The notes under the pieces were generated by a model. It saw nothing but the letters and a program-made list of their open reading frames with translations, was not told where the DNA came from and ran no database searches. From Bacteroidales bacterium (GTDB lineage: Bacteria; Bacteroidota; Bacteroidia; Bacteroidales; F082), in assembly GCA_024400195.1 (NCBI GenBank), contig JAKSNC010000008.1:1-64000 (forward strand): 64,000 bases of DNA. Direction: 5' to 3'. Shown piece by piece: positions 26,982 to 35,809 of the stretch. Each line of letters opens with the position of its first letter. Position 1 is the stretch's first letter. Made by a program: the position numbers and the translations under genes.

Positions 26982-27758
26982 ATGAAACTGTTTCGTTGCA
27001 TTTTACTCACGTCTGCCGTTTTAACATTAGTCCTGTTAAACAGCGGTTTTACATCTGATAAGACTCGTCTTGAGATTCCCAAACTGAAAAATCAGAAACT
27101 ATCAAGCGAGGTTGTAAATCATGAAGGATATACTGTTTCATACAATAACAAAACTCTTATTCCTAACTGGGTCGCTTACGAGCTGACTGATGAAGAGGCT
27201 TCGGGCACGGTGCCGCGCGGTAATAAAAAGTTCCGTCCCGACCCTGATTTGAAAGGCAGACAAGCTTGCGATGACGATTATCGCGGCTCCGGATATGACC
27301 GCGGGCACATGGCACCGGCTGCCGATATGAAGTGGAGCGAGAAAACAATGACGGAGAGTTTCTATTTTACCAACTGCTGCCCGCAAAATCATAACCTCAA
27401 CGGCGGCGATTGGGAAAAACTTGAAGAAAAAGTCCGCTCGACGGCTAAAAGATGGGGACGCGTTTATGTGTGCTGCGGCCCGCTCATCGGAAAAAACGAA
27501 CAAGGTACGATAGGGAAAAACAAGGTCGTAGTGCCTGATGCCTTCTTCAAAGTCATGATGGTCGAGACAAAAGACTTCGGACGGCAGGGCATCGGTTTCA
27601 TCATGAAAAACAAGGCCGGAAAACGGAAACTCATCGATTACGCAACGACGATAGACGAGGTCGAAGAACTGACGAACATGGACTTCTTTTATTCGCTGCC
27701 CGATGACGAAGAGGAGAAAATGGAATCGTCAGCCGATGTCTTGTTCTGGCTGCTGTGA
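26982..27758 (+). CDS. Secreted DNA/RNA non-specific endonuclease
   Basis: A 258-residue exported nuclease of the NUC1/beta-beta-alpha-metal family (PF01223). A signal peptide covers about residues 1-23. The active-site motif DRGHMAPAADM is near residue 107 with the catalytic His, and the metal-ligand Asn lies in TNCCPQNHNLNGGDWEKLEE. A CCGPL segment follows. The role could be scavenging of nucleotides from external DNA and RNA, or cell-envelope defence; both are inference. No immunity protein gene is adjacent. It probably shares a transcript with rlmD, 24 bases downstream. Confidence 0.9.
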   Translation: MKLFRCILLTSAVLTLVLLNSGFTSDKTRLEIPKLKNQKLSSEVVNHEGYTVSYNNKTLIPNWVAYELTDEEASGTVPRGNKKFRPDPDLKGRQACDDDYRGSGYDRGHMAPAADMKWSEKTMTESFYFTNCCPQNHNLNGGDWEKLEEKVRSTAKRWGRVYVCCGPLIGKNEQGTIGKNKVVVPDAFFKVMMVETKDFGRQGIGFIMKNKAGKRKLIDYATTIDEVEELTNMDFFYSLPDDEEEKMESSADVLFWLL

Positions 27759-27782
27759 TATAATGATTTGAATTTTTATAAA

Positions 27783-29210
27783 ATGAAGAAAACGCCTGAA
27801 ATAATTGAAAATGTTGAAATTATAGACGCCGGTGCGGAAGGTGTGAGCATTGCCAAACCTGATGAAAAAGTCGTCTTCATCCCTTTCGGTGCACCCGGCG
27901 ATGTTGTTGATTTACAAGTCTATAAAAAGAAGAAAAACTGCTTCGACGGTAAAATCACGAATATTAGAAAATTCTCCGATAAACGTGTACAGCCAGTATG
28001 CGAACACTTCGGACTGTGTGGCGGCTGTAAATGGCAACATCTTGATTATCAATGGCAACTATTCTATAAACAGAAACAGGTTAAGGATAATTTTGACCGT
28101 ATAGCGAAAATCGATTATCCGGAAATAACTCCCATTCTTGGCTGCGAAAAACAGTATTTCTATCGTAATAAGTTGGAATTCAGTTTCTCAAACCGCAAAT
28201 GGCTTACCGACGGCGCGCCAGCTGGAACGTATAGCGAAGAGGATTGTAAGGGTTTCGGCTATCATCTTCCGGGGCTTTTCGACAGGGTTATAGACGTTGA
28301 ACATTGTTATCTGCAGGCCGACCCGTCAAACGACATTCGTCTCTTTATCCGCGATTTCACGATGAAGAAGCACATCTCGTATCATAATGTCCGCGCCCAC
28401 GAAGGCACTATGAGGAACGTTGTCGTCCGCTGTAACGCGAAGGGCGAGTTTATGGTCATCGTTGTCATCAACGAGGAAAACGACATCGTGAGAAACGAGA
28501 TGATTCCCGCCTTGTGCGAGCGTTTTCCACAGATAATATCGGTTATGTTGGTGATTAACAGCAAGTTTAACGACATGATTAGCGACTTGCCGTTTGAATG
28601 TCTGAAAGGCGAGCCGTATCTTGTTGAGACTATGAAGTCGCCTCGTGCCGGATTTGCCGATTTGATGTTCCGCGTCGGACCGGTGTCGTTTTTTCAAACA
28701 AATGTGTATCAGGCAGAAAGGCTTTATAAAGCGGCTTTCGACCTCGCCGGCGTAAAAGGTGACGAACTGATGTACGACCTTTATACCGGAACGGGGACGA
28801 TAGCTCTGTATTTCTCGCGTTTTGTGAAGAAAGTCGTTGGAATAGAATATGTTGAGGAAGCGATAACCGATGCAAAAATCAATGCAGAAATCAACGGAAT
28901 AACAAACGCGACGTTCTATGTGGGGGATATGGCGAAGGTTTTTACCGACGAGTTCATCAACGTTAACGGAACTCCGGACTTCATTGTCACCGACCCGCCG
29001 CGCGCCGGAATGCACGAGAACGTCATCGGACAGCTGCTCAAAATTAAGGCGCGCAGAATAGTTTACGTAAGTTGTAATCCAGCGACGCAGGCACGCGACC
29101 TTGCACTCCTCGACCCATCGTACGCCGTGAAGGCCGTCCAACCTGTCGATATGTTTCCACATACTCAACATGTGGAGAATATCGTTCTTCTTGAATTGAG
29201 AAATCTGTAA
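27783..29210 (+). CDS. rlmD: 23S rRNA (uracil-5-)-methyltransferase, RlmD type
   Basis: A 475-residue SAM-dependent RNA m5U methyltransferase. An N-terminal TRAM domain (about 1-60) is followed by the iron-sulfur motif CEHFGLCGGCKWQHLDY (about 73-89). The catalytic domain shows DLYTGTGTIALYFS, the SAM-binding region VGIEYVEEAI, FIVTDPPRAGMHE and VYVSCNPATQARDL with the catalytic Cys. ATG 27783 is preferred over a TTG five codons earlier. Family is secure; RlmD versus RlmC or TrmA is decided by overall architecture only. Confidence 0.9.
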   Translation: MKKTPEIIENVEIIDAGAEGVSIAKPDEKVVFIPFGAPGDVVDLQVYKKKKNCFDGKITNIRKFSDKRVQPVCEHFGLCGGCKWQHLDYQWQLFYKQKQVKDNFDRIAKIDYPEITPILGCEKQYFYRNKLEFSFSNRKWLTDGAPAGTYSEEDCKGFGYHLPGLFDRVIDVEHCYLQADPSNDIRLFIRDFTMKKHISYHNVRAHEGTMRNVVVRCNAKGEFMVIVVINEENDIVRNEMIPALCERFPQIISVMLVINSKFNDMISDLPFECLKGEPYLVETMKSPRAGFADLMFRVGPVSFFQTNVYQAERLYKAAFDLAGVKGDELMYDLYTGTGTIALYFSRFVKKVVGIEYVEEAITDAKINAEINGITNATFYVGDMAKVFTDEFINVNGTPDFIVTDPPRAGMHENVIGQLLKIKARRIVYVSCNPATQARDLALLDPSYAVKAVQPVDMFPHTQHVENIVLLELRNL

Positions 29211-29221
29211 AAATATTCATT

Positions 29222-29746
29222 ATGAGAAAAATATGCACATTATTGTTTTCCATTATCTTCGTTGCAGCATCGGCGCAAGATATAAACCAACTCGACCGCA
29301 AAGGCCTGAAGCAGGGGAAATGGGTTGAGTTTCACGAAAACGGTCAAATAAGGATGCAGGGTTCTTTTGAAAATGGCGTTCCCGTTGGTGAGTTTCTGTA
29401 TTATTCTGAAGCAGGCCTTCTGAAGGCTAAGAATATTTTTTCAGAAAATGGTGAGAAAACGTTTTGCGAGATGTATGGCGACAAAGGAAATGTCATTGCA
29501 AAAGGGATGTACATCAATAAGTTAAAGGATGGAGAATGGATTTACATCAACGATAACGGCGTTACTATCCTTTCGGAAACTTACAAAGACGGCGTTCTTG
29601 ACGGGCCTTACACCCTTTATTATGAAGACGGTGTCGTGAGGTTTACCGGCAGTTATGAGAACGGCGCAATGGTGGGGCAGTGGCAAACCTTCGACACGGA
29701 AGGGAACCTCATTAGTACAGACGAGTATCGCGAATCTGATGAATAA
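29222..29746 (+). CDS. Exported MORN-repeat (YwqK-type) protein
   Basis: A 174-residue protein with a signal peptide (to about residue 18, ASAQ). At least five MORN-like repeats follow: KQGKWVEFHENGQIRMQGSF, GVPVGEFLYYSEAGLLKA, KDGEWIYINDNGVTI, LDGPYTLYYEDGVVRFTGSY and MVGQWQTFDTEGNLIS. Proteins of this shape are often labelled YwqK-family antitoxins, but there is no toxin gene here, and in Bacteroidota they are usually solitary exported proteins of unknown role. The gene starts 11 bases after rlmD and is convergent with the HAD gene. Confidence 0.85.
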   Translation: MRKICTLLFSIIFVAASAQDINQLDRKGLKQGKWVEFHENGQIRMQGSFENGVPVGEFLYYSEAGLLKAKNIFSENGEKTFCEMYGDKGNVIAKGMYINKLKDGEWIYINDNGVTILSETYKDGVLDGPYTLYYEDGVVRFTGSYENGAMVGQWQTFDTEGNLISTDEYRESDE

Positions 29747-29761
29747 TCTGCGTCAGATGCG

Positions 29762-30427
29762 TTAACTTATCAAATCCGTCACCTTTTCCGCAATGTTTTT
29801 TACACCGTTTTTCTTGAGGAAGTCGGCTCCGCGATAACCCCATGCGGCTCCGATGAAATCAATTTCGGCATTGTTCGCAGTGGCGAAGTCGGTCTCTCCG
29901 TCTCCGATGAGAACCGCCTCGTCTTTCGCGGCTCCGATATTACTGAGTATCATATTGATTCCGTCAGGCGATGGCTTTCTGCGCACTATGGGATGAATTC
30001 CGTCGTCATAGCCTTCTCCGATGACAATGTCGTATTTTCCTCTGAAATAATGTTCGCATACGTCAACGGCAGCACTGTGAAACTTGTTCGATACAATGGC
30101 GATGATCTTTCCTTTCGTCTTTAATGTATTGAAAACCATATCGATATCATCGTATGCACGCGTCTTGTCGCAGCAGTGTTCGGCATAATGCTTTTTGAAG
30201 ATAGAAAGACATTCGTCGTAGATTTTTTTATCAGTGCCTTCTGGCAGCGAGAGTTGTACGAGCCGACCTACGCCGTTCCCGACGAAAGAACACACATCTT
30301 CAACGGTTCGTGTGGCGAATCCCATTTTTTTTAACGCGAAGTTCACACTGTCGGTAAGGTCTTCCAACGTGTAGAGAATCGTCCCGTCAAGGTCGAAGAT
30401 GAAGACCTTTTTCGTCGAAAGATTCAT
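29762..30427 (-). CDS. HAD-family phosphatase, phosphoglycolate-phosphatase-like
   Basis: A 221-residue haloacid-dehalogenase-type hydrolase. ATG at 30427 is chosen; a longer frame would overlap the preceding gene's end and add a non-conserved tail. Motif I is VFIFDLDGTILYTLEDL with both catalytic Asp, motif II lies around AIVSNK, the motif III Lys in RRKPSPDGI, and motif IV in IGDGETDFATANNA. The helical cap lies between about 20 and 85. This is the layout of Gph-type phosphatases, but substrates vary. It is the last gene of the export operon, four bases after the permease, though the functional link is unclear. Confidence 0.85.
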   Translation of the reverse strand: MNLSTKKVFIFDLDGTILYTLEDLTDSVNFALKKMGFATRTVEDVCSFVGNGVGRLVQLSLPEGTDKKIYDECLSIFKKHYAEHCCDKTRAYDDIDMVFNTLKTKGKIIAIVSNKFHSAAVDVCEHYFRGKYDIVIGEGYDDGIHPIVRRKPSPDGINMILSNIGAAKDEAVLIGDGETDFATANNAEIDFIGAAWGYRGADFLKKNGVKNIAEKVTDLIS

Positions 30428-30431
30428 AACC

Positions 30432-31592
30432 TTAGTATTTCTTGCTGTAGGTTCTCTTGCAGACGATGTATGCCAACGTGAAATATCCGGCAATCTGAAG
30501 CCATAACGACCAGATGTCGCGGAAGACTTCGGGCATAGAGACTCCCATATTATTAACCTTCAGGAAGCCTTTTACTCCGAATGTCGAGGGGAACAGCCAT
30601 GCGAAACATCTCCAGAACTTTGGCATCGCACATGTCGGCCATGATATGCCGGACATGAAAATCAGCGGCACCGACATAAAGATGAATAGGATGATGAACA
30701 CTTCGCGGTCGTGGGCTGCAAACGACAATGTTATGCAGAAGAACGTACAGGCCGCGACGTATGAAATCATCAAGATGAGGAGTTCTTTCCATTTCCAGAT
30801 GTGTATCAGGCCGAAAAGTTGTGGAACTATGCAACACAGATAAACCGACATGAGCATGTAGAACATAAAGTACGCCAAACTCTTGCCGGTGATTATCTCT
30901 ATTGGATATTTATTGACGAGATAGTCGAAATAGATTCCTTTTCGTCTGTTTTCGCGTTCGTCACCTGCGAGCATTCCGACTCCGAGAAGCATGGTTTGTT
31001 GCACGACGAGCATCAGGATGCCCGGGATCATGAACGTGGCGAAGCCGCTTTGTGTGTTGAAAAGTGGCGTGTATTTGTATTCTATCGGGTACTGAAATGT
31101 TGAAATCTGCTGTTCGGTGGCTCCGGGCATTCTTTGTGCCTTGATTTCTTTGTTCATTGCGAGAGACACGTCGGTACAGCTCGAATAAACGGCTTTGTAA
31201 TAGAGAATGCCGCTCATGTCGCTATAGACTTCGATAGTGCTTTGTTGGAAATCGATTATGCGTTTCTCGAACTCTCTCGGGATGTAGATGAGGCCGTACG
31301 CTTTGCGGCGGTGGATGAGTTCCACGGCCTCTCTCATGTCGGCACAGTGCCCGACAATCTTCACATCGTGCGTTGCATCGACTTTGCGGAGAAATTCGCG
31401 GCTGAGTTGTGAGTTACAGTTGTCAACAACGACCGTCGGTACTTCCCTGACGACTTCGTTCCCGTAAAGGAAGGAATAAAGAACAGGATAGATGATAGGA
31501 ACTATAAGGAAGAATACCAAGACACCTTCGTCAAACAAGGTGCGGTGCAACTCTCGCACAAATATTTCGATGATATTGTGTAAACCTTTCAT
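30432..31592 (-). CDS. ABC-2 type membrane permease (second of pair)
   Basis: A 386-residue permease of the ABC-2 (YhhJ/YbhR-like) family. One N-terminal helix (about 22-40) is followed by a large periplasmic domain with VVREVPTVVVDNCNSQLSREFLRKVD and a block of five to six helices from about residue 195. The last helices are followed by the basic end CKRTYSKKY. It would move a substrate out of the inner membrane together with the permease at 31603, the HlyD adaptor and TolC. The ATPase that such pairs need is not encoded in this operon. Substrate unknown. Confidence 0.85.
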   Translation of the reverse strand: MKGLHNIIEIFVRELHRTLFDEGVLVFFLIVPIIYPVLYSFLYGNEVVREVPTVVVDNCNSQLSREFLRKVDATHDVKIVGHCADMREAVELIHRRKAYGLIYIPREFEKRIIDFQQSTIEVYSDMSGILYYKAVYSSCTDVSLAMNKEIKAQRMPGATEQQISTFQYPIEYKYTPLFNTQSGFATFMIPGILMLVVQQTMLLGVGMLAGDERENRRKGIYFDYLVNKYPIEIITGKSLAYFMFYMLMSVYLCCIVPQLFGLIHIWKWKELLILMISYVAACTFFCITLSFAAHDREVFIILFIFMSVPLIFMSGISWPTCAMPKFWRCFAWLFPSTFGVKGFLKVNNMGVSMPEVFRDIWSLWLQIAGYFTLAYIVCKRTYSKKY

Positions 31593-31602
31593 ATTCAGTT
31601 GT

Positions 31603-32787
31603 TTAGTGCGTGTATTTTGCCGTGAGTAAGAATTTATGCAGACGATGTATAAGAAGCAGTGGCAGTATCTGGAAGGCTATCAGTGCGGCAAAGTTGACCC
31701 ATGAATAATAGATTGGCAGTCCGTTCAATGCCTGATCTACGTAGATGAGGAAATAATGGCGCATCGGGAAGATGTTGGCCAAGGCCTTGAATGCTGCTGG
31801 GAATGCGTGAAGTGGAAATGAGAATCCCGAAATAGGGAATGACAGAACTCCGAGTAGCGTTGCCAGACTCAGTGCCCAACGTATCGACGGTACAAGACCG
31901 CACAGGAACACTCCGAAAGACTGCGCCGCCAAGATGAGTAAAAACATCGCCAGTATCATGTTCCAAATGTTGCAGTTCAGTGGGAAGTCCCAGACACCAT
32001 ACAGCAATACAAGGGCGAAAAGTCCCATAACTATGTTGATGGCTATATACGGAAGGAGTTTTCCGAGAAGTGCCTTGTGGATGTTGCCTTTTGCAACGGC
32101 AAGCCATTCTTTCGATGTTTCTTCCTTCATCTCCACATAGATGGCATATATCGTAGTCTGCATTATCAGCAGGAATAATACGCCCGGAAGAAGTATGTTG
32201 CAAAGATATACCGAATAGTTAAGCAAAGGGTTTCCTATTGGGTGCATCTCAATCTTGATAGGCTGCAGCAGTCCCATGGCCTGTTTTTCCGTAAAGCCTT
32301 TGGCGTATAGTGTCTCGCGTCCTATTCCTCCGGATGCAAGTTCCGACATCATCTTCATGTCTCTGAACTCAAGTGACGCGGGGATGAGGAACGTCGCGTT
32401 GGTGTAGAACGACAGATTCGGCTGTCTGCTTGAAAGTGCCTTTTGCGTGGTGTATCTCGGAATGACGTAGAAGGCGTGTATCTTTGAACGCTGCATCTCG
32501 TTTCTCGCCTCGACGACGTTGGGGAAGTGCTTCAGCTTCGTCATCTGGAAAGCATCAAGCGTGCGTATGAGTTTGCGCGTGACGGCACTATTGTCTTCAT
32601 CAACGACGCCCGCGGGTATTTCGGTGGGAAGTCCGTCGCGCATAAGCGTGGTAAAGAATATGAAGGCGAAAATAGGTGCGAAGACCAACGTGCACAGATA
32701 CACCGGCCTGGCTAAGAGGCGTTTGCACTCTCTGACCATGACCTCAAGCATGGGGAATCCGGAAATTATCGCGTTATATCTTGACAT
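31603..32787 (-). CDS. ABC-2 type membrane permease (first of pair)
   Basis: A 394-residue paralogue of the next gene with the same plan: an N-terminal helix (PVYLCTLVFAPIFAFIFFTTL), a periplasmic domain including PTEIPAGVVDEDNSAVTRKLIRTLDAF, and a C-terminal group of about six helices. The motif following the first helix (V-V-D-x-D/N-x-S) is shared by both and is typical for ABC-2 drug or lipid exporters. Start and stop lie 12 and 10 bases from the neighbours. It forms a probable heterodimer with 30432-31592. Confidence 0.85.
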   Translation of the reverse strand: MSRYNAIISGFPMLEVMVRECKRLLARPVYLCTLVFAPIFAFIFFTTLMRDGLPTEIPAGVVDEDNSAVTRKLIRTLDAFQMTKLKHFPNVVEARNEMQRSKIHAFYVIPRYTTQKALSSRQPNLSFYTNATFLIPASLEFRDMKMMSELASGGIGRETLYAKGFTEKQAMGLLQPIKIEMHPIGNPLLNYSVYLCNILLPGVLFLLIMQTTIYAIYVEMKEETSKEWLAVAKGNIHKALLGKLLPYIAINIVMGLFALVLLYGVWDFPLNCNIWNMILAMFLLILAAQSFGVFLCGLVPSIRWALSLATLLGVLSFPISGFSFPLHAFPAAFKALANIFPMRHYFLIYVDQALNGLPIYYSWVNFAALIAFQILPLLLIHRLHKFLLTAKYTH

Positions 32788-32799
32788 TTCCCGTTAAAT

Positions 32800-33792
32800 C
32801 TAATTCATTTTGTAGATGACGGTCATGCCGGGACGGAATCCGTCGATTATATGGTTCGGTGTGGCGCGTACTTCGAAGGTACGGAGGTCGTATTGTCCCG
32901 TCTGTTTCGTGGCTTTCCATGCGGCATATTCGCCGACGTCTTTCAGATAAGTCACCGTCATTTGTGTTGTTATGTCCAAAGCCGGAATATAGGCCTCGAA
33001 TTGCGAACCCATGCGCATGTCCTTGAGATACATCTCGTTTACGTTGAAGCTGACCCATTGGTCGTCAAGCATGGCGACGTTCATGATGGGGGCTCCGGTG
33101 CCGACGAGTTCCCCTACATGAGGGAAAATCTCGGTCACTTCGCCGTCAGCGTAGGCTGTAAGATAGGCTTCGGCGATGTATGAGTTGACTTCGGCGACGG
33201 CACCTTTGGCGCGACGTACCATAGCGGCTGCCATGTCCTTGTCTTCCTGTTGTGCTCCGTTGACTGCCATGTCGTATTGCGATTTGGCTGCTTTCTCGGT
33301 GGCTACTGCGGCCTCGTACTGTGCCTTTGTCTCATCATATTTTTGCTCGCTCACGACACCTTCGTTGTAGAGGTTCTCGACACGTTTGAACGATTTTTCC
33401 ATGATGTCAACGCCGACTTTAGCTTTCTGCCAGAGCTCGTATGCGCCTTGAATCTGTTCTTCGCGCGCGCCTTTTTCTGCTTTCTGGCTCTGTGCCTGGG
33501 CTGCACTTTGGGCTGCCATTGCCTGCGCCTGTTTCGCCTCAATGTCGGGTGCCTCGATGATAGCGAGTGTGTCGCCGGCTTTTACCGACTGGCCTTCCTT
33601 GACACGGAACTCGAGTATCCTGCCTGGTATCTTGCTCGAGATTCTGTATTCGGTCACTTCGGCCTGTCCCTGAAGTATCTCTTCTACTTCGTTAAACGTG
33701 AAATAGCCTACGATGCAGACGACGGCTATAACTATTCCTAATACGACTATCGCAATGATAGTATTGACATGTTGTGCTCTTTCTGGTGTCAT
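32800..33792 (-). CDS. HlyD-family periplasmic adaptor
   Basis: A 330-residue membrane-fusion protein anchored by one N-terminal helix (about residues 10-32). The biotinyl-lipoyl halves are seen at GRILEFRVKEGQSVKAGDTLAII and LTAYADGEVTEIFPHVGELVGTGAPIM, with a long Ala/Gln/Glu-rich coiled-coil hairpin between them (about 85-205). It should link the two permeases to the TolC protein. It sits 12 bases from each neighbour within the operon. Confidence 0.92.
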   Translation of the reverse strand: MTPERAQHVNTIIAIVVLGIVIAVVCIVGYFTFNEVEEILQGQAEVTEYRISSKIPGRILEFRVKEGQSVKAGDTLAIIEAPDIEAKQAQAMAAQSAAQAQSQKAEKGAREEQIQGAYELWQKAKVGVDIMEKSFKRVENLYNEGVVSEQKYDETKAQYEAAVATEKAAKSQYDMAVNGAQQEDKDMAAAMVRRAKGAVAEVNSYIAEAYLTAYADGEVTEIFPHVGELVGTGAPIMNVAMLDDQWVSFNVNEMYLKDMRMGSQFEAYIPALDITTQMTVTYLKDVGEYAAWKATKQTGQYDLRTFEVRATPNHIIDGFRPGMTVIYKMN

Positions 33793-33804
33793 ATAGATTC
33801 TTTT

Positions 33805-35268
33805 TTATTGATTTAACTTTCCTGTTGCCTTCTTGAGATAAATGGCCGTCATTATGCGGTCAACTTTGGAATCGATATATTCCGAATGGGCCTGAAGCCA
33901 TGCAGTCTGGGCCTGCGTCACCACTGTCGATGCCACCATTCCCTCGCGGAAGCCTATCGTCGCCTTCCTCAGGTTTTCTTCGGCATCGTTCATCTTATCC
34001 TGCGACATCTTCAGACGTGAGTCGGCCTCGATGATTCTCTGGTGAAACTGCTTTGCCTGAAGCATGATAAGTTCTGTCTTGTCTTCCAATTCGTATTTTG
34101 CTATCTTGGCCTCGGCTTTTGCCATGCGAATCTTGTTCATGCCCTCTCCCCAGTGGAAAAGCGGTATCTTCGCCATGACGCCGAAACTCAGGTTGCCGTT
34201 GAACTGCTTCTCAAAACCGTTGTAGATGGACGGGTTGCTGATGATGTAGTTCCCGAAAAGCGCAATCGTCGGAAGAAAATCTGACGCCACGATTCTGACT
34301 TTCTTGTCGTACATCTTGGTCGCGAGGTCGAGACTATGTAACTCGGGACGGTTCTCGATGATTTCCTCCTTGGTGTAGGTGAGGTCTTCTTCAATAACGA
34401 CAACGTCTTCCAAAGTCTCGTCTTCGAGAACGATATTTGATTCCAAATCCATTCCGCAGTATTGGCATAGGAGCATTTTGGCAAGGACGAGTCCGTTCTG
34501 CGCCTTGATGAGCATCATCTCGGCTTCGTTGAGCTTCACCTGGATGGATAACTTGTCGGATTGTGTGGCGAGGCCTTCGTTGACGAGTTTGTCAACATCA
34601 TCGTTGAGTTTTCTGAGGAGTTCTACATAGGATTCCGTCAACTTGACTTTGTTGGCTATCGACACTATCTGCCAATAGGCTTGGTCTGTCTGCACGATTA
34701 TCTCCTGACGCTGAGTGTCATACTGTGTCTGTGCAAGTTCTTTGGCGTATGCCGCGATGCGGTTGTATGCGCGTATTTTGCCGCCGACGTAGAGAGGCTC
34801 CTGTGCCGAAATCATTCCCACATAGACGTTTGATAAATCAGGTTGGAGACGGTCGGCTAAGTCTGTAAGGATGTCGCCTATGTGCGTAATGCCTTCTAAT
34901 TGAAGGATTTGTCCGATTGACTCTAATCCCGTGCCGATACCTGTTAGCGTGTTGAGTTTGGAGTCGGGGAGTAGTTGCGGGGTGCGCATAGTGTGCATAT
35001 AGGCTCCTGTCGCTGAAATCTTAGGCAGGTAGTTCGAAACAGCGGCACGCTTTTCATAGACGGCCATGTTAATCTTCTCTTCAGAGACTTTGAGGTTCTT
35101 GTTGTTTTCAATAGCCATCTTATGGCAATCGTCTAATGTCAGAACCTGCTGAATCTGACTTGTCTGTTCGACCTTCTGCGGCGAAGCGTTTTCTTGTGCC
35201 CACAATGGAATCGCAAGCACTACGGTCATCACCGTCGATAGTAAACGCAGTTTTTGTTCTCGTTTCAT
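33805..35268 (-). CDS. TolC-family outer membrane channel
   Basis: A 487-residue outer-membrane efflux protein. The start at 35268 gives the signal peptide MKREQKLRLLSTVMTVVLAIPLWAQ. Two related halves with long helical stretches follow: LDDCHKMAIENNKNLKVSEEKINMAVYEKRAAVSNYLPKIS is the classic N-terminal repeat, and RPELHSLDLATKMYDKKVRIVASDFLPTIALFGNY the second. It provides the outer-membrane exit for the HlyD/ABC-2 system. It follows the lipoprotein gene by 10 bases. Confidence 0.93.
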   Translation of the reverse strand: MKREQKLRLLSTVMTVVLAIPLWAQENASPQKVEQTSQIQQVLTLDDCHKMAIENNKNLKVSEEKINMAVYEKRAAVSNYLPKISATGAYMHTMRTPQLLPDSKLNTLTGIGTGLESIGQILQLEGITHIGDILTDLADRLQPDLSNVYVGMISAQEPLYVGGKIRAYNRIAAYAKELAQTQYDTQRQEIIVQTDQAYWQIVSIANKVKLTESYVELLRKLNDDVDKLVNEGLATQSDKLSIQVKLNEAEMMLIKAQNGLVLAKMLLCQYCGMDLESNIVLEDETLEDVVVIEEDLTYTKEEIIENRPELHSLDLATKMYDKKVRIVASDFLPTIALFGNYIISNPSIYNGFEKQFNGNLSFGVMAKIPLFHWGEGMNKIRMAKAEAKIAKYELEDKTELIMLQAKQFHQRIIEADSRLKMSQDKMNDAEENLRKATIGFREGMVASTVVTQAQTAWLQAHSEYIDSKVDRIMTAIYLKKATGKLNQ

Positions 35269-35278
35269 TATTCTTATT

Positions 35279-35698
35279 TTAATAGTAATCACAATATTTG
35301 GTGTAGTCTTCCATGCTCGGACGTCCGAGTGCTTCAGCTTTTTTGAAGTAATAGCACGCCATCGACATGTCGTTTATATTTCTGTAATACAGTCCGAGGT
35401 TGAAGTACGGGTCGGCGTAATTGGGATTTATCTCAATAGCTTTCTCTAAGTCGGCCTTGCCTTCTTCGTATCTGAAATTGTTGAATTTTGCACATCCTCT
35501 GTGGTAGTAAGCAGAGAAATTCTCGGGATCGCACTCTATTGCCTTGTCAAAATTGATTATAGCTTCATCAAAGGCGGAATGATATAGATAGTCAACACCC
35601 TTGTCAAGGAACAGCCTTGATTTTTCCTTATCGTTGGTACAGGAAAACGCTAAAAACAAGGCAGCAATCAGTCCTATTGTTTTGATGAAAATTTTCAT
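35279..35698 (-). CDS. TPR-repeat lipoprotein
   Basis: A 139-residue protein; the ATG at 35698 gives a lipoprotein signal ending in LAFSC (Cys 20). TPR units follow: LFLDKGVDYLYHSAFDEAIINFDKAIE, AYYHRGCAKFNNFRYEEGKADLEKAIE and PYFNLGLYYRNINDMSMACYYFKKAEAL. It is the first gene of the TolC-HlyD-permease operon and could scaffold the exporter or be a general envelope protein; that is inference. A -7 element precedes it at 35732-35740. Confidence 0.88.
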   Translation of the reverse strand: MKIFIKTIGLIAALFLAFSCTNDKEKSRLFLDKGVDYLYHSAFDEAIINFDKAIECDPENFSAYYHRGCAKFNNFRYEEGKADLEKAIEINPNYADPYFNLGLYYRNINDMSMACYYFKKAEALGRPSMEDYTKYCDYY

Positions 35699-35731
35699 AA
35701 TTAACGAAGTTGAAGTCGGTAAACACAAACG

Positions 35732-35740
35732 GCAAATATA
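35732..35740 (-). promoter_or_regulatory. -7 promoter element of the export operon
   Basis: The minus strand reads TATATTTGC, a match to TAnnTTTGY, 33 bases before the lipoprotein ATG. It lies just downstream of the pckA terminator, so the operon is probably transcribed separately. Confidence 0.65.
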
Positions 35741-35742
35741 TG

Positions 35743-35774
35743 AAAAAAAACAGTCCAAACGAACTGTTTTTTTT
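35743..35774 (-). terminator. Intrinsic terminator of pckA
   Basis: Twelve-base arms AAAAAAAACAGT and ACTGTTTTTTTT enclose an 8-base loop. The A- and T-tracts make it potentially bidirectional. It lies 35 bases after the pckA stop. Confidence 0.75.
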
Positions 35775-35809
35775 GTTATAAAGATTTTTTTGACGAGGGT
35801 TTATCTATC

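Noticed and set aside
28326..29171. 281-codon minus-strand frame opposite rlmD
   Set aside because: It overlaps the conserved methyltransferase motifs of rlmD and its translation has a shadow-like composition.
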